Shown: positions 23,691 through 36,930, counted from the first letter of the stretch. The stretch is DNA of 64,000 nucleotides from Gnetum montanum (GCA_015680685.1 MNCI01011128.1:1126292-1190291), one strand, 5' to 3'. The notes: a model not told the origin generated them from the letters alone. Translations and numbers: made by a program.

Positions 23691-25000
23691 CATTTGTTGT
23701 ATTTTCTAGCTTATTCTCATGCAAAGGTTTGATTTATTGGATGTTAACCAACAATTTCTTGTTTGGGCTCTCAGGTTTGTAGATCATCATAGCACTAGAA
23801 GAAAAAGTTTTATAAATGATGTAAGGTCCTTCCCACAATCTTTGAAATTTAGTTCGTTGAGGTGCATGTGTTGGGTTCTAATAGAGAACCTTATCTCTTG
23901 GTTGAAATTTCACTTTTCTGATTTTTAGATCAGGATGCTTTTTGTTGTAGGCCTTGTGCAACTCATTAGATGATAGAACTATCATTCAATTTCCGTCTAG
24001 CAAGTTGAGATTCATTAGTCTTTCTTTTTGGGCTAAACTTAAGTCAAGGTCAAGGTCACAAGCTATTGAAAGTGTACAGAGTTTGGATTGAATAGAAAGT
24101 ATTGGTAATTTTCTATACACAAGCTCGTAGGGAGAATAGCCTATAGGAAGTTTCCATGTTGAATGGTAGGCCCAAAGGGCATCGTTGAGTTTTATGCTCT
24201 AGTCTTTCTTATACTTGCTAATAATTCTTGTTAGTATTCTTATGATTTCCCTATTGGTAACCTTAGCTTGACCATTAGCTTGGGGATGGTAAGGTGTTGT
24301 GAGTTTATGTTCAACCCCCAAGCATTGCATGAGCTTCCAAAAGTAGTGCTTGTAAAGTGAGTTCTATTATCAGAAATTAATACACGTGGCACACCAAACC
24401 TATTTACAACATTTTGTTGTACAAACCAAGTAGTAGTAGAAAATGTGCAGTCAATGATAACTGCTGCTTCTGCCCATTTTGTACAATAGTCAACAGTGAC
24501 TATGATGTACACCTTTCCATTTAACATGGAAGTGATGGAACCCATGAAATCAATGCCCTAGATGTTGAAGGATTCCAATGGTTGAATCCATTGTTGAGAT
24601 CCCTCCATTCAAGTAGTCATTCCACCATCACTTTGGCATCGTTCACAAGAGCGGACATAATGGTAAGCATCCCTGAAGATTGTTGGCCAATAGTACCCTA
24701 CCATCAGGATTTTAATGGTCATGCATCTCCCAACATAATGTCCTCCACAAGGACCTTCATGAGCATCTTAAAGAGAAAGCAATTGATCAACATCAAGGAC
24801 ACACCAACAAACCAGGCCATCAGCACACACCTTGTAGAGGTATCCATTGATCTCCATGAAATTTTTTCCCTAGTGAAGAAACTGCTATTTCCTCTAGTGA
24901 TCCAACCCTTATGGCATCTCCTAAGTGAGAAGATAGGTGAGAATGCCATCACACCATTTAGGCTCATTGGGAAATTGTTCAGTTATATCCCCAGTAAACA
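23690..25000 (-). pseudogene. integrase of E4, broken
   Basis: Integrase inserts the cDNA copy. On the minus strand the zinc-binding part ends in SCERCQ. The core begins GIDFMGSI and continues DYCTKWAEAA, then FGVPRVLISDNRTHFTS carries the second catalytic Asp. The NGQAKVTNREI segment follows, where the family has NGQAE: the third catalytic residue (Glu) is Lys. Downstream are LWAYHSTWKLPIGYSPYELV and a C-terminal WEGPYII motif. Several stops and shifts are present. The same Glu-to-Lys change is seen in E2. Confidence 0.8.
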
Positions 25001-25049
25001 GGAGTTCATTAGGAAACATATCAGATAACAAATCTTCCTTCTCTTTGTC

Positions 25050-26300
25050 ATCCCATCGCAATCAAGACAAGTGATCAATGACCACATTCTCAGTGCCCTT
25101 TCGATCTACCATTGTAAGATCAAATTCCTGTAAGATCACTAGCCACCGTATGACACGAGGGCTCACCATTGGCTTGTTCATCAGGAAGCGAGTGGCACTA
25201 TGGTCTGTGCACAAACATCTTGTATCCAAGAACATAATGCTTCAACTTCTCTAGAGAAAACACCACTGTCATTAGTTCTTTTCTTGTAGTGGTGTAGTTT
25301 AGTTGTGCACCCACAATGCTTCAACTAGCATAGTGGATGTAATATGGATGTTTCTTGTCATCTAACTATATGAGCACAACTTCCAAAGCATAATTTGATG
25401 CATCTGGCATGATATGAAATGGTCTAAACTAGTTAGGTGCTTGTAGAATTGGAGTTTCTACAAGTTTCTATTTTAGCTATTGGAATGGTTTTTCACATTA
25501 TGCAGTCCAAACAAAGGGAGAATCTTTCTTTGTTAGCTCCACCAATGGTGTTGTGATCTTAGAGAAATTCTCTATGAATTACTAATAGTAGCCAATATGT
25601 CCAAGGAATGATTAAACATCTTTTACAATTTCTGGTTAGTGGGTTATTCCTTGAATTGCCCTTATTTTCTCAAGGTCTACCTCAATTTCTACTTGTGATA
25701 TTTTGTGCCCCAATACAATGCCCTCCTAGACCATTAGATGACCTTTTTGCTAATTGAGCCGTAAGTTGGTTTTAACACATTGTTTAAGCACTTACTTAAG
25801 GTGGTCTAGGGCTTGCTCAAATGTAGCTTCATAAGTGGAGAATTTATCCATGAAGGCTTTCACACCACTACTGATCTGCTATTGAAAAATGCTTAGAACC
25901 AAGCGCTAAAATGTGGCAGGAGCATTGCATAGACCAAATGGAATCTTTCTATATGCAAAATTCTCCCAAGGACTCATGAATGTTGTCTTTGCTTGATTTT
26001 TTGGTGCAATTCAAATTTGGTTATAGCCATTATAACCATCTAGAAAACTATAGTAGCAATGCCCGAATATTGTGTCAAGCACCTAATAAACAAATGGCAA
26101 TAGAAAATGATCCTTGAATGTTTCCATATTCAATAGCTGAAAATCAATACAAACTTACCACTTGCCACCTTTCTTTGATACAATTATGAGTGGACTAACC
26201 CACTCACTATCTGCAATGGGATAAATGAACCTTGCCTTGAGGAGTTGCTCAATTTCCTCTTTGATGATCTACTTTAGTTTAGGGTTCAATCGCCTCTATG
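25050..26300 (-). pseudogene. reverse transcriptase and RNase H of E4, broken
   Basis: Minus strand, in fragments: IYPIADSEWVSPLIIV at the start, then FLDGYNGYNQI, PFGLCNAPATF and FMDKFSTY, where the family has FMDDF: one catalytic Asp is replaced by Lys. The connection region (SFLGHIGYY) and RNase H motifs (DASNYAL, LNYTTTRKELMTVVFSLEK) follow. The order matches Athila/Tat-like Pol. Many stop codons and the lost Asp exclude activity. Confidence 0.8.
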
Positions 26301-26820
26301 GCTATCTTTTTGGCTTCATGGCTGGATTAGTGTAGATGCAATGCTGACATATCCTCAGATCAATTCCTATGATTTTAGGATATGACCAAGCAAAATCTAC
26401 TGACCATTTTTCAACTACCTTCAATAGCATCTTTTTCTACTCTGGAGCAATATTTGCATGGATTATGATCAACTTTCCATTTTTCAAAAACACATATTCC
26501 ATTTTGATTGGTAGCGTTTACAGTTCAAGGGGCTCTTGCTTAAAATTTTCAGGAATTTCCAACTCTTCCTAGTGAGTATCATCATTTGTATCATTAGAGA
26601 GTTGGTGATGAACTTGCTCTAGTTCATCCATGCCTATGACATATGCATATGTTAGGTGCTCAATCGGTTTCATGCAAAGTGTGCTACTCTCAAAATCAAT
26701 GGTTAGGCATTGGGTGCCCTCCTATTTTTTAGCTACTACATACAGGCACCTTTGGATTTTTGCTTCTAGTGCACACTGCTTACATGTAGAGATAGATGCT
26801 TGCTTTATAGCCTAGAGTTT

Positions 26821-27240
26821 CTACACACAATTGCACCCTGTATTGCAATCTGTGATGCATGGAACTCTCTTCTTCTTGATCTTTCCAAATGCATTTTCTT
26901 TGGATATTTCCAAGGAAAGATCTCTTATGCCCATTCTTGCATCAACGATTCTTAGCCATGCCCTTCTCATGATGATTGGAAAATCCCCTTTGCAGTTCTC
27001 CACTTTGATTACCAGGAAATTGGTAGGATAACACGACCCATAAACAATGGTCATAATGTCTTCTACCAATCCCAATGAAATAGTGATGGACTGGTCTACC
27101 AATTTTAATCTCATGTTGCTCTTCTTGAGAGGAGGTAGGTTCCATGTGGTGTACATCTCATAAGAAATTAAATTGACACTAGAACCTAAATCGAGAAGAG
27201 CCTTGCATGGTTCATTCCCAACAATTTGTAAATAAATTAG
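26821..27240 (-). pseudogene. aspartic protease of E4
   Basis: The best preserved protease of the three related elements. NEPCKALLDLGSSVNLISYE has the D-L-G form common in Athila/Tat-type elements, then MYTTWNLPPLKKSNMRL, NFLVIKVENCKGDFPIIM and RRAWLRIVDARMGIRDLSLE. The frame is open from the active site to near 26824. Gag and RT on either side are broken. Confidence 0.82.
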
Positions 27241-27879
27241 AGGAATTCTAGGATCAGCTAATTTCCTAGGAAGGTTTTTAGCATGAATCTAATCAAATAC
27301 AATATGAGTAAGCATGATAATATGGATCCTAGGAAAATTTTAGTTTGAATGGGACTTGAAGGTATTTGGTACAGAGGAAGATGCGGGAGCAGGGTTGTCA
27401 ACCGTAGGTGTAACTAAGGGTTTAGGTGGATTATAAGGTTGAAAAAAAGGTCTTTTTTATTAAGTATTTGACCTATCTAACTGATCATTCAATTGTAAAT
27501 TAATAGCCCTAGTGGTGTTGTGTTGCTGTGATTGAGCTAGTAATTCACCTTGCATAGGTGTAGTAGGTGGTAGTTGTGCGAGTGGAGGAAGAATATGTGT
27601 AGGGATAAGAGGAGGATAAGGGTAAGAGATGGTATCCCTTCTTTCATGTGGAGAATGAGTTTGATAATAATCAAAAGGGTGGTAGTGAGGTTGGAAAGTA
27701 GAGCCATGATTGGAGGAGTCATGTGGAGACAACAATTGATGAACATAGTAACCATATGGATCAGGTTGCCAGTAAGGGTATTACTACCTTGGTGGTGCCA
27801 GTGCCCATGATTGTGGTTGTTGCCACTATTAATACTTCTCATATGATTATAGTGGAGCTCCACTTGGATTATATTATTA

Positions 27880-29878
27880 TTTTTAGTGAAATTTTCTAAA
27901 ATTACCTTGAGGATAAGGTAATCTTCTGGATGTTTGCCTTTGTGTTAGCCGTGGATTTAAAGCATACACCCTAGACTCTTGTAGATGTGACACTATGGGG
28001 CAACATCCCTTAGGATGTCCATATTAGCAGACATCACATCCACCATCATCATCTAATTCACTTTTTGCAACTTTTTATACTACAACAACCTTGCCCTTAC
28101 CTTTGTGATAGGCATGTTCAACTTCCTTATGCCTCCTGCGCTCACAATCACTACCTTGTTCTTTGGACTCTTCATCAATTTTGAGGACAACTTAAAATCT
28201 ACTATCCATGGAGTCCCATAACTAATCAACCTTAGCCATAATTTCATATTGAAATTTTTAGAGTGGTAAGGTTTTCCTATTCACCACCTCATCATATGCA
28301 GATTCGTCCTCGCTATTGTAGAATCGAACCTCCCTTTTGTGAATGGAAGAATCATAGTTATCTTCTTCTACACTTTCTCTTTTTCTTAATTCACCCTCCT
28401 CTTTAGCTACCTACTTGATTAATCTTTGTATCTGATGGGCACTTAATTCTAATAATTACCCCTAGGTATAAACACCAATGGTTCTCCTCATTTCTAATTG
28501 AAGCCCATCTACAATGTGGCAAAGTTGATCCAGTTGAGAATAACTATGGCTAGGACATTTGTGCATTAAGGAATAGTATCAACCGATGGTGGCATCCAAG
28601 GGTTCATGTGTTCCTTGTTTCTATTCTTGGATTTGCCTTCTCAAGTTGGACACTCTAGAGTACATTTGATATTTATCATTAAACAACTCAAGCATAGTAC
28701 TCCATCGTTTGATAGATTCTGGCTCTAAGGACTGGTACCAGTTCTCTACTTCTTTGATGAGTGTTTTGGGTAACAACTTCAATTTCTACCACTCATTTTC
28801 TATATTCTATAAGGCACATACATATTAAAAATCTTGGAGATGGTTCTATAGATCAGAGTTATATCTTCATTCATATCGAGAAATATTTTTTATATCTAAC
28901 CTTTTGATCTGACTATCCTTCACATGCCTTGTTGGAATACATACTACCTCAACGATATTGAGCATACTTTGGGTAACAAACAAAGGCTCATTGAGGCCTT
29001 GATCATGGTGCCTATGATGCCCTCTACTACCCCTTCGTTCATGGCAATGTTCCTCTTTTAAACGTTTACGCCCTTGATCTTGCCTTTCTTGATGGTCATT
29101 TTAGTCATTTCGATCATTTTGGTTCTGTCAGTTATTTTGGTCACCTCCATCATGGTCTCACCTTCTGCAGTCACAATCAAAGCCAGAAGAAGATGATGAT
29201 GATGAAGGGGAAGAGGAAGGAGAACCAGCACCATCATGGTGCCTACTACCACCTCTTTGATGATTGCGACCATGATTACAATCCTGCTTTTTATCCACAT
29301 CCTTGCCTTGACTTGCCCCTCTAGATTCTTCTTTGACATTGGATCCATTTTTACCAGAACTAAGATTGTGAATTGTGGACTACAAGTTCTAGTTTTGACC
29401 TCCTTTGCCGAAGTCAAAGAGAGGAATTTCACTAAATGAAAAATCCCCAGAGAAAGGTTACCCACCATCTTGTTGGTACAACAAGAATGAAGAATCATTA
29501 AAACTTTTTTTCTTCATATATTCATAGCATTGTTCTAGCTATCAATCCCGTAGATGTTGTGCTTCAGTGGGATGATAATCCCTAGCGTTAGTATCTTGCA
29601 CAACATGTTCAACTTGACATTCTTGGAGACCCCATTGGATAAGCATTTGTTGAAGCATTGCAGGAATAAATCAATCGGGCAATAACACAATGTTGCCCTC
29701 CATGTCACGCCACCACAGTTATTCATCCTCATGTAGGATGAAGGTGAAATTTGGGGATGAAGGTGAAATTTGGTACATACTCATTAGGATGAGCATATAC
29801 AATTTGATATTGTTGAGGCACTAGCTAATAAGCTTTATCAAACTTGGGTAGAGAATCCCTCCTATGAGAAGAAGACAT
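27880..29878 (-). pseudogene. gag of E4, broken
   Basis: Starts with ATG at 29878 (MSSSHRRDSLPKFDKAY, then a stop) and continues YAHPNEYVPNFTF, as in E1. An Asp/Ser-rich linker (about 29050-29500) is followed by the gag domain (28900-28550) with stops. The Cys/His cluster near 28030 is followed by HLQESRVYALNPR, and by NPRLTQRQTSRRLPYPQGN near 27950. This is homologous throughout to E1 and E2. Confidence 0.8.
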
Positions 29879-30004
29879 TTTTGATTAGATGTCAGTGTGC
29901 TTGTAGATATTGTTGTAGTAATTGTAAAATATGATCTAACTCTATGGTTCATTCCAATATTTAAATAATTTCACTAGGACCTAGATAGTGCATGAAACAA
30001 CCAA

Positions 30005-30026
30005 AACATCCCTAGCAACAGTGCCA
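30005..30026 (-). other. primer binding site of E4
   Basis: Minus strand TGGCACTGTTGCTAGGGAT, one base from the LTR: a tRNA-Asp-type site with several transitions from TGGCGCCGTTGCCGGGGAT. Confidence 0.82.
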
Positions 30027-30027
30027 A

Positions 30028-30837
30028 TGATGAGCTGTGAGGTATCCCTATGCCCAACCATACCAATCACTAAGGCATTTATGCATAATCTAGTTGAATT
30101 CTGTGGACCTATAGTTCTCTAGTACACTAGCTCTTCTAGGAAGTGAAATGAGTGTTGAGAATATTCGTTGTCTTCCCAACTATACTTGTGAGGCTCAAGG
30201 GTATGGTTTAAGTGTAATTAAGATACATGATTTTTTATCTTTTATGTTTTATAATTTTGATCGCCTACAACAAGAATGAAAGGTAAAGTAATTGAAGATC
30301 TAATTTATCTACTACCTAGCTAGCCTAACACAGGTAACTACCCTACTTTCCTGAACACATATAGTGCTACTGGGCTACCAAAAATTAAGCATTTTTGGGT
30401 TACCAAGTACTAGATGTATGCTTGAAGTGGTCATGCTTGTGTTCATTAACAATTAAAATTTAATTGATTAGTTGCATTGTAGTAAAGTAAAGTACATTAA
30501 AAGAAACATTAATCTATTCTCAGTGTTGCAAGGATTTTCAAAAGATTACATTTTTATTCCTATCACATTGCTATGCTCAGGTACATTAGTTTTTGAACAA
30601 CCATACACACTTAGACTCCTTCTGCGAACACTTAGAAAATATTCTAACTCTAGGGAAAATAAATTACAAGAGCTTTGCTACTTTGACTGAAAACTAAAAA
30701 CTGACTACTAAATCAAGAGCCCAAGTGCTATATTTATAGGCCAATGTATACCCCCTAACATTAGATACCCAATGTCACATCAAGACCTTGACATCAGATA
30801 CTCAACATCAAAGAAAATGAACAAATGCACTTCATCA
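30028..30837 (-). repeat. 5' LTR of E4 (810 bp)
   Basis: Plus-strand ends TGATGAGC and CTTCATCA. It aligns with 19750-20575 with frequent C/T and G/A differences. The U3 block here (30750-30830) has lost most CG steps kept in the other LTR (for example ACATTAGATACCC against ACGTCGAATACCC), consistent with deamination of methylated cytosines. Confidence 0.9.
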
Positions 30838-31006
30838 TAAACCATACATGTAGACTTCACTAGTTCCACATGTGAAGACAATGAGCTTGAACTAAAACCA
30901 ATTACTAGCATAATCAAATTGCCTCATCCATAGATTATCATCTAGTCATGCATGAAACACCTATGACTTATTTGGTTGGGTGTTGAATTACTCCTCCACT
31001 CATCAT

Positions 31007-31025
31007 TGGCGTTGTTGTCAGGGAC
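31007..31025 (+). other. primer binding site of E2
   Basis: TGGCGTTGTTGTCAGGGAC, one base after the LTR end at 31005. It matches the E1 site except for two C-to-T changes. It proves that the LTR scrap at 30843-31005 is the true end of the E2 5' LTR. Confidence 0.88.
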
Positions 31026-31149
31026 AAGTCAATGTATGCCAAGTAATTGATTTTTCCAAAGTTCATTGTATCAAAAACCCAAAGTTAAATTTCTAATACT
31101 TTAATAACTTTAAAATTAACCACACTTAACCAACATCTTAAACCACAAC

Positions 31150-33110
31150 ATGGCTTCAAACAAAGATACATCATCACATGCCAAAGAGATGAAAAGAGGC
31201 AATGATAGAATCAATAGTGTAGAAGAATAGGGGATGCCAATGTAAACATGAATCACATATGCTCACACAAATCCTTATCATCTAGATTTCACTTTCATCT
31301 TCCATTAGGATAATCAAATGAGATGGAGAGACATACAAGGCAACATAGTCCTGCCTCTAGAATGTGTAACACTTAACATGCTCCAAACTACCTTAAAGGG
31401 AATGAATCTAAGCCAAATCCAAAAAGGGTACTAAGTGACTAAGTACATGACAAGGCCCTATGAACCCATAACGGAGTAGATGAGGAGAGATGCTACCATG
31501 AAAATCAAATATGTACACAACAAAGGAAAGCAAGTTAACACTTCCATTATCTTAGAAGCACTTGATGTTGATGCATCTATCATAGAAAAACTCCACTAGA
31601 ATCATGAAGAGCCTTCAAAAAAAACCTATCATCAAACTTGAGAAACTTGTCAAAGTTTAACTTCATTCCACTCTAGCAAAGACACCTAAGAGGGAGGCTA
31701 CTAACTCAAAGTATAAGCAAGACTCAAGGCCAAGAGTTTTTGCTGGATTTTACAAAGGAGAATACAAGAGTCATGAAAGGAGGACAAGCCAACACCGTTC
31801 TCCTACTACCTCATCTACATCATCACGATCATCAATGAACTATGATAGAAGGAGACCAAGGTACAAGACCATGACAAGTAGGAAAGGAGGATTCATGATT
31901 GTCATAACTATTATTCAAGACACTTTGATACAGAAGTTGAAGAATATGAATGAAGAATGCAAGGGAATTGAAGAAAGGGTCAAGAAAGGTATGACCACAA
32001 AAGGAGGCACTGCTACAACAAAGCACATAAACCCAACCATGATGATGAACCCTTGATGACAACCTAAAATATGATTAACATCCAAGAAGCTATACATATA
32101 CCAACCAAGCATGTGAGGGATAACCATATCAACTGGCTTGATATGAACAACATGCCAAGATTTGAGGGTGGTTATAATGCTAATCCACAACACCACCTCC
32201 AAGCATTCCATGATGCCTACAACTTTCAAAACATCGAAAATGATTGGTAGAAGTTGAAATTATTCCCATGAACACTTGTGAAAGAGACTAAGAGCTAGTA
32301 TAGATCCCTCAAACCTAAATCAATCAAAAGATGGAGTACCATGCTAGAGGTCTTCAATGACAAGTATTAAATCTACTCAGAAGTGTCCAACTTGAGGAAA
32401 CAAATCCAAGGATGGAAGCAAGGGACTCATGAAACCCTTGATGCAATAATGGGCATGTACTATTCACTATTGCACAGATGCCTTGGCCATGGATTCTCAT
32501 AACAAGAATAGTTAAGGCACATTGTAGATGGGTTACAAAACAAGACCAAAGAGAACCTTGGGATTTATGCTTAAGATCAATTATCTAAAATGACTACCCA
32601 TTGAATTCAAAAACTAATTGATCAAGTGGCAAAGGAAGAAGTTGAATTACAAAAAAGAGAATCAATAGAAGAATATAATAAAGATCCACACATGAGAAAG
32701 AAACCTTGGATCAAACAATTCAAAAGAAAACTTTACCAATCCAACAATTGATCGCTGATGTAGTAGCATAGGTAGTAAAGATGTGGGATTTAATTGATGA
32801 GAGATGTACAATAGCCTTAAAGATTATGGAGGAGAGAGCATAGCAAGCCTTTGGAAAAGGCAAGCACAAGAAAAATAAAAGAGACCTTGGATGAAAAGGC
32901 AAAGTGGTTTCAGTGGCTAAGTGTTCAGACATAAGCTTCGAAGATGAGGAGGGCTATGCCATGTGCTAATACAAACATTGCAAAGGATGTTGTCTTGTAA
33001 TGGCACATTTGCAAGAAATAAGGGCATATGCACTTAATCCTAGATTTGTTAAGAAATAGATGCCCAAAAGGTTACCTTATCCTCAAGGTAGCTACAAGTA
33101 GAACTTCCAA
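31150..33110 (+). pseudogene. gag of E2, broken
   Basis: ATG at 31150 (MASNKDTSSHAKEMKRGND). Then, with stops, HLDFTFIFH and RWRDIQGNIVLPLE as in E1; the gag domain at about 32160-32500; and a Cys/His cluster near 32960-33000 (KHCKGCCLVMAHLQE) followed by RAYALNPRF. In-frame TAG/TAA stops are numerous, many explicable as TGG or CAG transitions. Confidence 0.8.
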
Positions 33111-33764
33111 CCCATGTACTATGCTAGTGGAGCTTTTCCATAACCCCAAGAGAAGCACTACTAGCAATGGAAACAACCCTAATTGTGGGCCATGCCACCA
33201 CCTCACCAACAATGTCTATACTGACATCCAAATCCATATGGATACTTTGTACAATGTTCAATCTCTCCTTGTAATGTTTCTATCCAAACTTCATAATACT
33301 ACCCAACAAAGTACCACAGACTACCACAGCCAATGACAGATTTGAACTCATATGTGCATCCATCAACAACTGGTTCTTCAACCCATAACTTGAATCCTTT
33401 ATCACTAGTGTCACCTCCGATCATGTAGGGGAAACTACCATCACAACCACAGTAAAAGAACACAACTAGGGAGGTTAGTATGCAAGAGGAGGTGATTACA
33501 TGCAAATCGCGACCTAGGAAATGATCGTTCTTTTGAATGAGTCCTAAAAAGATTTGATAGATGGGGAACACATCTACTTCCATTCCATCTACATCCAATC
33601 CTCCTCAACACAACATCCATCCATATTTATCAAATTCAAGTGTCACAACTATCATGCTGACTCAAATGATCACTCATTAAATAAAGGTAAGGACTCTTCC
33701 ATACAAGCAGACTCATCCAAGAAGTCCCTTAGTTTACTTACAAGTAACATGGTAGAAACCATGC

Positions 33765-34140
33765 AAAGATCTACTTGATTTTGGATTAGGGGTGAACCTA
33801 ATCTCCCAAGACATGTATTTGGCCTAGAATCTACCACCACTAAAAAAGAGTAACATCTTGTTGGAGCTTGTAGACCAATCAATCACAATTCCATTAGAAC
33901 AAGTGGATGATGTGTTTACAATCATAAATGGCTGGTCTTAACCTATTGATTTTCTAGTCATTCATGTGGAAAAAACTAAGGGAGAATTTCCAATTATCAT
34001 GAGAAGATCTTGGCTTAGCATTGTTGATGCCAAGCTTGGAATTCATGGCTTGTCCTTGGAAATTTCCAAGGAAGATGAAGTTAGCATTATACAAAGATGG
34101 AGAGTTCCATGTATCACATACAATGATAATGGGTGCAATT
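33765..34140 (+). pseudogene. aspartic protease of E2
   Basis: LDFGLGVNLISQD carries a D-F-G in place of D-S-G or D-L-G. It is followed by a stop-containing stretch, NLPPLKKSNILLELVDQSIT (with a shift), then PIDFLVIHVEK, EFPIIMRRSWLSIVDAKLG and GLSLEISKEDE. Homologous to the E1 and E4 proteases. Confidence 0.78.
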
Positions 34141-34659
34141 ATGTGCAAAGAACATGGGCTATCAAACAAGAGGACACCAAGGCATGCAATAAATGCGTAA
34201 AGGAAATATGTGTGCAAAATTGTTTGTATGCAGCAGCCACACAACAAGAAGGCACCCAATGGCTAATCACAAATGAAAAAACTTAATCTTACAAGTACAT
34301 GGAACCAAAGGAACAAGTTGTTAGTGCCTACATTGAGGAGACTAATAAGTTAGAACAATTAATGGAAAGGCACTTTCACCCATGAACAAATCAAGAAGAA
34401 AAGATAGACTAGGGGCACTTAGAGATCCTAGACATGATGGAACTAAAACCATTGGAACCAAAGGCCCTACTGACAACATTGGAATATGCATTTTTGAACA
34501 ATAAGAAGCCAGTATTAATCAACGCCAATTTGAAAGAAGAGCAAAAGATGAAGTTGCTAGAAGTGATTAATAAATGGCCTACTGCATTTGCATAGTCTTA
34601 TGATGAGATCATAGGAATTGATTTAAGAATCTATCAACACCAAATATATATATTGATCC

Positions 34660-35930
34660 AGTAGTCAAACCACAACACCAACCCCACAAAGGCTTAACCC
34701 CAAACTCAAATTGGTAGCCAAGAAAAAGTTGGAAAATTTGCTAAAGGTAGGACTCATTTATCCTATTGTGGATAGTGAGTGGGTTAGTCCCTTAGTGATT
34801 GTTCCAAAGAAGGGGAAACATGGTGAATCTGCATTGTCTTTCAAATGTTGAACACAGCTACATTTAAGGATCATTTTCCTCTATTGTTTTTTCATTAGGT
34901 CCTAGACACCATTATAGGACATGAATATTACATATTTATGGATGGATACAATGAATACAATTAGATTTGCATTGCACTTGAGGACCAAGAGAAAATAGCA
35001 TTCACCAATCCATGGGAAATATTTTCTTACAAGAAAATGACATTTGATATTTGCAATGCACCCACTATGTTCTAGAGACTTGTGCTCAACATTTTTCATA
35101 AATAAATTGAAAATGACATAAAAGTGTTTATGGATGGATTTTCAACATACAAGCTAAATTTCAATCAAGCACTAGACGAATTGGAGTAGGTACTTAAAAG
35201 ATGCGTTGAAACCACTCTGAAGCTCAATTGATAGAAAAGCCATCTCATGGTCCATGAAGGCATAATGTTGAGACATAAAATCTCCCAGAGAGGCATTGAG
35301 ATAGATCCTAAAAAGATTAGAGTCATATAGAATATCACTCAAAGGTCATAAACAGTGAAAGATGTGAGATCATTCTTGGGCCACATGGGATACTATAGAA
35401 GATTCATAGAAAAGTTTTCAAAAATAGCCAAACTACTTGTAGAACTCACTAAGAAGGATGCACCCTTCAAGTGGACAGAGTCATGCAAAAAGGCATTCAA
35501 GGCTCTAAAGTAGAAACTAGTGAAGACATCAATCCTTCAAGCTTTGAATTGGTCAAGGCCTTTTCATGTCATGACTAATGCTTCAAATTATGCACTTGGT
35601 GCAATATCGACATAATTAGATGATCAGAAGAGACCTTACTACATATGTTGTGCTAGCAGGAGCATCACCAAAGCACAATTAAACTACATCATGATGAAAA
35701 AGAAGCTAATGGTCATGGTGTATGCACTTGAAAATTTTAGACATTATGTGCTTGGGTACCAAATTTATGTCCATATAGATCATAGTGCCATCTGATTTCT
35801 TATGAACAAACCAACAGTCAATCCTAGAGTGATAAGATGGCTCTTCATTTTGCATGAATTCAACATTACAATGATAGAAAAAAAAGGAATAGAAAATGTG
35901 ATAGCTAATCATCTATCAAGGTTAAGATGG
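34660..35930 (+). pseudogene. reverse transcriptase and RNase H of E2, broken
   Basis: LVAKKKLENLLKVGLIYPIV, then DSEWVSPLVIVPKKGKH; MDGYNEYNXI-like and TFDICNAPTMF; FMDGFSTYKLNF, where FMDDF is expected; then RNase H with NASNYALGAIST, QLNYIMMKKKLMVMVYALE, YVHIDHSAI, PRVIRWLFILHEFNI and ENVIANHLSRL. The last motifs are typical of Athila/Tat-like Pol. Stops occur throughout and a catalytic Asp of the RT is Gly. Confidence 0.8.
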
Positions 35931-36229
35931 GATTCCAAAAGTCAAGTAGAACTTTTATCAAACCAATTTCCTAATGAAGATTTTTTTACTAAAATAGTAA
36001 AGGTTGTAAGTTCAACAAGGAAGCCAAGGACTATTGAATATATGACTTATCTATCAACACAAAAGCTCCCTGCTAAATGGAGTAGGAAATAACATGAATA
36101 ATTCCTTCATAGAGAAAAATGATATATGGAAATCAATGGCACTCTAAACATGATTTCTACAGATGGACTCATCAAATGGTGTGTGCAAGAGGGTGACTAA
36201 CATAGAGTCTTATAGGATGCCCATAAAGG

Positions 36230-36930
36230 CCCATGTAGTAGCCACTATGTAGGGTGCAAAACAACACTTAAGCTGATGATGGCAGCCTACTTTTGGCCTA
36301 CCTTGTTCAGAGATGTCCATAATTTTGCATAATTTTGTGTGGCAAAGAAATGGAGGAATTACAGATAAATATGAAGGGCTTCAATAATGGATACAGTTAC
36401 TTGAACATTTTGACATATGGGGGATTGATTTTATAGAGCCCATACAACCAATGTCGAATGGAAAAGCATATATCATTTTAACTATGAATTACTATACAAA
36501 GTGGATAGAGGCAGCAGAGGTAAAAGACTGTACAACAAAGACAGCTATCAAATTGTTCCAACAACATGTGGTGAATAGCTTTGGAATACCATGAATGCTC
36601 ATATCAGATAATGGAACTCACTTTACTAGTGCTACATTTAAAAATCTCATGCAACAACTTGGGGTGAACCATAAGCTAACAACAACATATCATCCCCAAG
36701 AAAATAGTCAAGCCAAAGTGACTAATCATGAAATTATTAGAATACTCACTAGGATGGTTAGTATATTTAGAAAAGATTGAGCACTAAATTGAATGATGCT
36801 CTATGGGCCTATAGGACATCTTGGAAACTACCTATACAGTACTCACCATATGAGTTAGTTTACGACAAGTTGCCAACACTTCCAATCCAGGCAGAGCTTC
36901 ACATTTTAGCTACTACCAATAAACTTGATC
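36230..36930 (+). pseudogene. integrase of E2, broken
   Basis: A zinc-binding remnant (36230-36350), then WGIDFIEPIQPMSNGKAYII, NYYTKWIEAAEV, FGIP and MLISDNGTHFTSATF with the second Asp, then YHPQENSQAKVTNHEI: the third catalytic Glu is Lys (AAA), as in E4 (AAG). YGPIGHLGN and the conserved SPYELVY follow (36845-36860). A few stops interrupt it. Confidence 0.8.

Larger units (their letters stand above)
19750..30837 (-). mobile_element. complete Ty3/gypsy retrotransposon E4 (about 11.1 kb, TSD TAAAC)
   Basis: Two LTRs (30837-30028 and 20575-19750) flanked by TAAAC at 19745-19749 and 30838-30842. The flanks are adjacent bases of the E2 LTR, as the uninterrupted 3' LTR shows (GAGCTAAACCATACAC near 44409). 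Minus-strand order: primer site 30026-30005, gag from 29878, protease near 27240-26821, RT and RNase H 26300-25050, integrase 25000-23690, then about 3 kb with no recognised gene, holding an F1 solo LTR, and a purine tract next to the 3' LTR. Coding regions are full of stops. Without the solo LTR the element is about 9.9 kb. Confidence 0.93.
16691..31005 (+). repeat. 5' LTR of E2 in four pieces
   Basis: Pieces 16691-17093, 17938-18020, 19606-19749 and 30843-31005 align in order with the intact 3' LTR (43734-44593). Between pieces two and three about 120 bp of the LTR is missing; the junction shares GTGC with the inserted F3 LTR. The U3 carries a 44-bp near-perfect inverted repeat (16713-16756, built on CTACGATATCAT and its complement). 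Only a shorter, imperfect version remains in the 3' LTR, although the two LTRs start identical at insertion. Confidence 0.88.

Noticed and set aside
32720-33598. Minus-strand frames within the E2 gag
   Set aside because: They are antisense to clear gag motifs and have no domain of their own.
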